NCBI RefSeq assembly: GCF_007474605.1
Contig: NZ_VHKL01000005.1
Location: 372,001 to 436,000 of the forward strand
Direction of reading: 5' to 3'
From: Rhodoligotrophos appendicifer
GTDB lineage: Bacteria; Pseudomonadota; Alphaproteobacteria; Rhizobiales; Im1
Length of the DNA: 64,000 nt
Both the position numbers and the translations under genes were made by a program. The notes beneath the pieces are model-generated. The model did no database searches. It saw only the letters and a list, made by a program, of their open reading frames with translations, and was not told the origin of the DNA. This document shows, piece after piece, positions 61,398-64,000 of this stretch (the stretch's first letter is position 1; the number at the start of each line of letters is the position of its first letter).

Positions 61398-62723
61398 ATG
61401 CGTTGCTCCACCATTAGCCCCTTGCGGGCAAGGCGCGTTGCACGGCTTGCAGGCGCGGTGGCGCTGGCCGGCCTCTCGGCGGCATGCAGCGCGGATATGA
61501 GCCGCTTCGGTCCGGCCACCACGGGATCGACGGGTGGCTATGCGACCTCGGCCGCGCCGGTGAGTTCGGCGCCGACTGATGCGGTACAGACGTCTCAGGT
61601 CCCTCCGGCCGGTGGGGGCGCCTATTCCACGGGCGCCTATCAGGGTGGCGGCGCTTACCAGCCGCCGTCCGGCTACGCATCCGCTCCAGCCTCGGCCCCG
61701 GTTCCCACCAACACCTACGCCGCCACCAGCGGCGGCGGCAATCAGATCACCGTCCGCTCCGGCCAGACCCTGTATGCCGTCGCTCGCGAGAATGGCGTCT
61801 CCGTTAACCAGATCGTCGCAGCCAACGGCCTGACACCGCCTTACGAGGTGCGCGCCGGTCAGATCTTGCGGCTGCCGGGTGGGGCCAGCGCAGCGGCGGG
61901 AGGCAATGGCAGTGTCTCCGGCGTGCGGAACGCGAGTGCCTCCGCTCCTCTGAGCGCGGGCGGCAGCCATACGGCCAAGTCGGGAGAAACTCTCTACAGC
62001 CTTGGCCGCGCCTATAATGTCTCGCCCATGGCCATTGCTGATCTCAACGGGTACACCACCTCCTATCAGCTGCGGGTCGGCGAGACGGTGAAGATCCCCA
62101 ACGGCGCCTCCGCCATGACCGAAAACGGCCGCAGCCAATCGACGGCCGCGGGCACCAAGGTGGCATCCCTTGGACCCACCAGCATGGCAGCCGCACCCGG
62201 TCCCTCTACTCTGGGAACATTGAAGACCGATGGTTCCGGCGCTGTCAGCGGGAATGCGCTGCCACAGCAGGTGCCCTCGGCGTCTCCGGCGCAATCGGCA
62301 TCGCTCCCGGCGCCCGAGACGCGCAGCGCGGCGAGCTTCCGCTGGCCGGTGAAGGGTCGCATCATCTCCAAATATGGCGATAAGCCGAACGGCTCCCGCA
62401 ATGACGGCATCAATATTGCGGTTCCGGAAGGCACCAGCGTCAGGGCTTCCGAGAACGGCGTCGTCGCGTATTCGGGGAGCGAGTTGAAGGGCTTCGGCAA
62501 TCTGGTTCTGATCCGCCACGAGGGCGGCTGGGTTACGGCCTACGCCCACAACAAGGAACTGCTCGTGAAGCGTGGCGAGCAGGTCAAGCGCGGTGACATC
62601 ATTGCCAAGGCCGGCGCGACCGGGTCCGTGACCAGTCCGCAGGTCCATTTCGAAATCCGCAAAGGGGCTCAGGCCGTTGACCCCATGGGCCATCTCGGCT
62701 CGACCTATCTGGCGAGCGACTAA
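61398..62723 (+). CDS. LysM / degenerate LytM lipoprotein, NlpD/DipM-like amidase activator
   Basis: 441 residues. Lipoprotein signal with lipobox LSAAC (Cys30). Ala/Gly/Ser-rich linker, LysM 1 at 115-160, LysM 2 at 190-233, linker, and an M23/LytM domain at 315-430. Zinc ligands are lost: the usual HxGxD reads NDGIN (Asn335, Asn339) and HxH reads QVH (415-417). It should therefore bind peptidoglycan and activate amidases, not cut. Its place after surE-pcm matches nlpD. A CtrA-type box upstream suggests timing with division. Confidence 0.88.
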   Translation: MRCSTISPLRARRVARLAGAVALAGLSAACSADMSRFGPATTGSTGGYATSAAPVSSAPTDAVQTSQVPPAGGGAYSTGAYQGGGAYQPPSGYASAPASAPVPTNTYAATSGGGNQITVRSGQTLYAVARENGVSVNQIVAANGLTPPYEVRAGQILRLPGGASAAAGGNGSVSGVRNASASAPLSAGGSHTAKSGETLYSLGRAYNVSPMAIADLNGYTTSYQLRVGETVKIPNGASAMTENGRSQSTAAGTKVASLGPTSMAAAPGPSTLGTLKTDGSGAVSGNALPQQVPSASPAQSASLPAPETRSAASFRWPVKGRIISKYGDKPNGSRNDGINIAVPEGTSVRASENGVVAYSGSELKGFGNLVLIRHEGGWVTAYAHNKELLVKRGEQVKRGDIIAKAGATGSVTSPQVHFEIRKGAQAVDPMGHLGSTYLASD

Positions 62724-62726
62724 GAC

Positions 62727-63389
62727 ATGCTGACGGTCTGGGGCCGAGCCAATTCGATCAATGTCCAGAAGGTCATGTGGACCATTGGTGAGCTCGGTCT
62801 CGAGCATGAGCGAATTCCAACCGGAGGTTCGTTCAAGGGCACTGACCGTCCTGAATATCGGGCGATGAATCCTGGGGGATTGGTTCCGACCATCAAGGAT
62901 GGTGAGACGATCCTCTGGGAATCCAATGCGATCGTCCGCTATCTTGCGTCCCGCTATGGCGGAGAGCCCCTCTGGCCCCTTGACCCCGCAAAGCGTGCCG
63001 ACGCCGACCGCTGGATGGACTGGAGCCTGTCGGAGGTCAGTCCGAGTCTGACACCGGTCTTCTTCGCGACGGTGCGCAAGCCGAAGGCGCAGCATGATGC
63101 GGCAGCGATCGCCCAGGCCGCCGAGCGGCTGCATCCGGTCTTCCGGCGCATCGACGACGTGCTCGGACGGAGCGAATTCATCGCGGGCCCGGCGCTGACC
63201 ATGGGCGATATCGCCATTGGCGCCTATGTCGCCCGCTATGTGCGGATGCCCATCGAACGGCCCGCTTTGGCCAATGTCCAACGCTATATGGACGTCTTGT
63301 CCTCTCGGCCGGCCTTTGCGAAGCACATCCTCATTCCCTTCGGCACCTGCGCTGAGGAATGGGATGCCAATGAGCGCAAATTCGGCTAG
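62727..63389 (+). CDS. glutathione S-transferase family protein
   Basis: 220 residues. The N-terminal thioredoxin-like domain starts MLTVWGRANSINVQKVMWTIGELGLEHERIPTGG; NPGGLVPTIKDGETILWESNAIVRYLA has the cis-Pro and glutathione-binding Glu-Ser pair. The helical C-terminal domain includes LTMGDIAIGAYVARY. The Ser in RANSINVQK is the likely catalytic position. Substrate unknown. It starts three bases after the lipoprotein gene and may be cotranscribed. Confidence 0.88.
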   Translation: MLTVWGRANSINVQKVMWTIGELGLEHERIPTGGSFKGTDRPEYRAMNPGGLVPTIKDGETILWESNAIVRYLASRYGGEPLWPLDPAKRADADRWMDWSLSEVSPSLTPVFFATVRKPKAQHDAAAIAQAAERLHPVFRRIDDVLGRSEFIAGPALTMGDIAIGAYVARYVRMPIERPALANVQRYMDVLSSRPAFAKHILIPFGTCAEEWDANERKFG

Positions 63390-64000
63390 TTCGCGAAAAC
63401 CGGCGGCAGGCTCGCTGAGGGGTCCCTGTCGAAGAACCCATAGGGTCGCAGGACGAAGCCATGCCACATGGTGGGCAGGATCGGCCAGTCCTCGGGCCGC
63501 GTCACATGCCGGAAGCCCACCGTGTACCAGAACACGAGATCCTGATTTTCGATCGGCTCCGGCGGGGTGACGAAGCGCGGCAGTCCGTCGTCGAGGGTGA
63601 CCAGCGGAAAGTCGCCGACGGGGTAAAGTTCTGAAGGATTGGCCCGGCTCACCCACAGGGTTGAGGCGGAGAATGCCGCCCGCCTCTGGGCGGGATCATC
63701 GGCCTTCAGCATCGACGTGGCGGTGCCGTGTTCCGGCATGATTTCGTAGCCGGGGGCATAGCCGAGCGCCGTCCGCCGATCCGGATTGATGACCCGCCAG
63801 ATCTCCCCGGCCGCTCCGTGATGCGAGCCCGAAACCGGCCCCTCTTCTCTGATGATTTCGGGCTGCAACCGCCAGAGGCTGCCACGCACATTCTCTGCGG
63901 GCAGCTGTTCCGGGACGAACCGCTCGGCGACGAGCGTGTTCTGCGGCCCGTCAATGTCGAGATCCAGCCGGAAGGCGAAATAATGATCGTGATAGGGAGC
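63386..64000 (-). CDS. primary-amine (copper) oxidase, C-terminal part (5' end outside window)
   Basis: 204 C-terminal residues are visible. The first visible residues HDHYFAFRLDLDIDGPQN correspond to the HxH copper ligand motif of copper amine oxidases. Near the end, ENQDLVFWYTVGFRHVTRPEDWPILPTMWHGFVLRPYGFFDRDPS matches the conserved C-terminus with the third copper His (HVTRPEDWP). It oxidises primary amines using a topaquinone cofactor, whose Tyr would lie outside the window. It is convergent with the GST and overlaps it by four bases. Confidence 0.9.
   Translation of the reverse strand, partial: APYHDHYFAFRLDLDIDGPQNTLVAERFVPEQLPAENVRGSLWRLQPEIIREEGPVSGSHHGAAGEIWRVINPDRRTALGYAPGYEIMPEHGTATSMLKADDPAQRRAAFSASTLWVSRANPSELYPVGDFPLVTLDDGLPRFVTPPEPIENQDLVFWYTVGFRHVTRPEDWPILPTMWHGFVLRPYGFFDRDPSASLPPVFAN

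Noticed and set aside
61395-63656. 753-codon minus-strand open frame across the nlpD-like and GST genes
   Set aside because: It spans two well-supported plus-strand genes and has no recognisable domain; a GC-bias shadow.

Overview
The window is chromosomal DNA of a GC-rich alphaproteobacterium. Gene order and motifs fit the order Hyphomicrobiales (Rhizobiales) or a close relative: the rpsB-tsf-pyrH-frr-uppS-cdsA-dxr-rseP-bamA-fabZ block beside gltA, gltX, comEC, lexA, moeA, moaC and the trp genes; LexA boxes of the alphaproteobacterial type GTTC-N7-GTTC; CtrA-type boxes TTAA-N7-TTAA; and ribosomal protein S2 with a helix-hairpin-helix tail. trpE and trpG are separate genes, unlike the trpE(G) fusion of Rhizobium and Bradyrhizobium, so Rhizobiaceae is unlikely. 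The genus cannot be told. I saw no rRNA, tRNA, insertion sequence, prophage or CRISPR array.

Layout. 1-0.9 kb: start of thiO behind a TPP riboswitch (both minus strand). 0.9-3.6 kb: rimO and a class III nucleotide cyclase (minus). 3.7-5.7 kb: a biotin-dependent acyl-CoA carboxylase alpha subunit. 5.8-10.4 kb: an Rrf2 regulator followed by a complete sulfate ABC importer. 10.7-17.3 kb: a DUF805 membrane protein, a DJ-1/PfpI protein, uvrA, a LysR regulator, a possible 38-residue peptide, ssb and a small secreted protein. 17.4-21.8 kb: isovaleryl-CoA dehydrogenase, a diguanylate cyclase, an MFS transporter and a GST. 22-32.6 kb: translation, nucleotide, isoprenoid and envelope genes from rpsB to fabZ. 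32.6-39.7 kb: gltA, gltX, comEC, a 0.9 kb repeat-rich non-coding tract, and lexA. 39.7-43.1 kb: a symporter cassette inserted between lexA and moeA. 43.1-50.7 kb: a seven-gene minus-strand run in the order ppiD-like, trpE, trpG, trpD, trpC, moaC, moeA. 50.9-63.4 kb: tpiA, secG, pyrG, an MscS-type channel, a VOC protein, kdsA, serS, surE, pcm, an NlpD/DipM-like factor and a GST. 63.4-64 kb: the C-terminal part of a copper amine oxidase.

How the parts work together. Three SOS genes (uvrA, ssb, lexA) each carry a perfect LexA box. The lexA promoter also has a perfect CtrA-type box beside its -35, and a second such box precedes the catalytically degenerate LytM gene, which hints at cell-cycle control of both. 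The Rrf2 regulator lies beside the sulfate importer it may control. Most of the window is ordinary housekeeping DNA. The points most worth a second look are the absence of all lpx genes from their usual place around fabZ, the promoter architecture of lexA and the nlpD-like gene, the repeat tract downstream of comEC, and the symporter cassette with an EF-hand loop.
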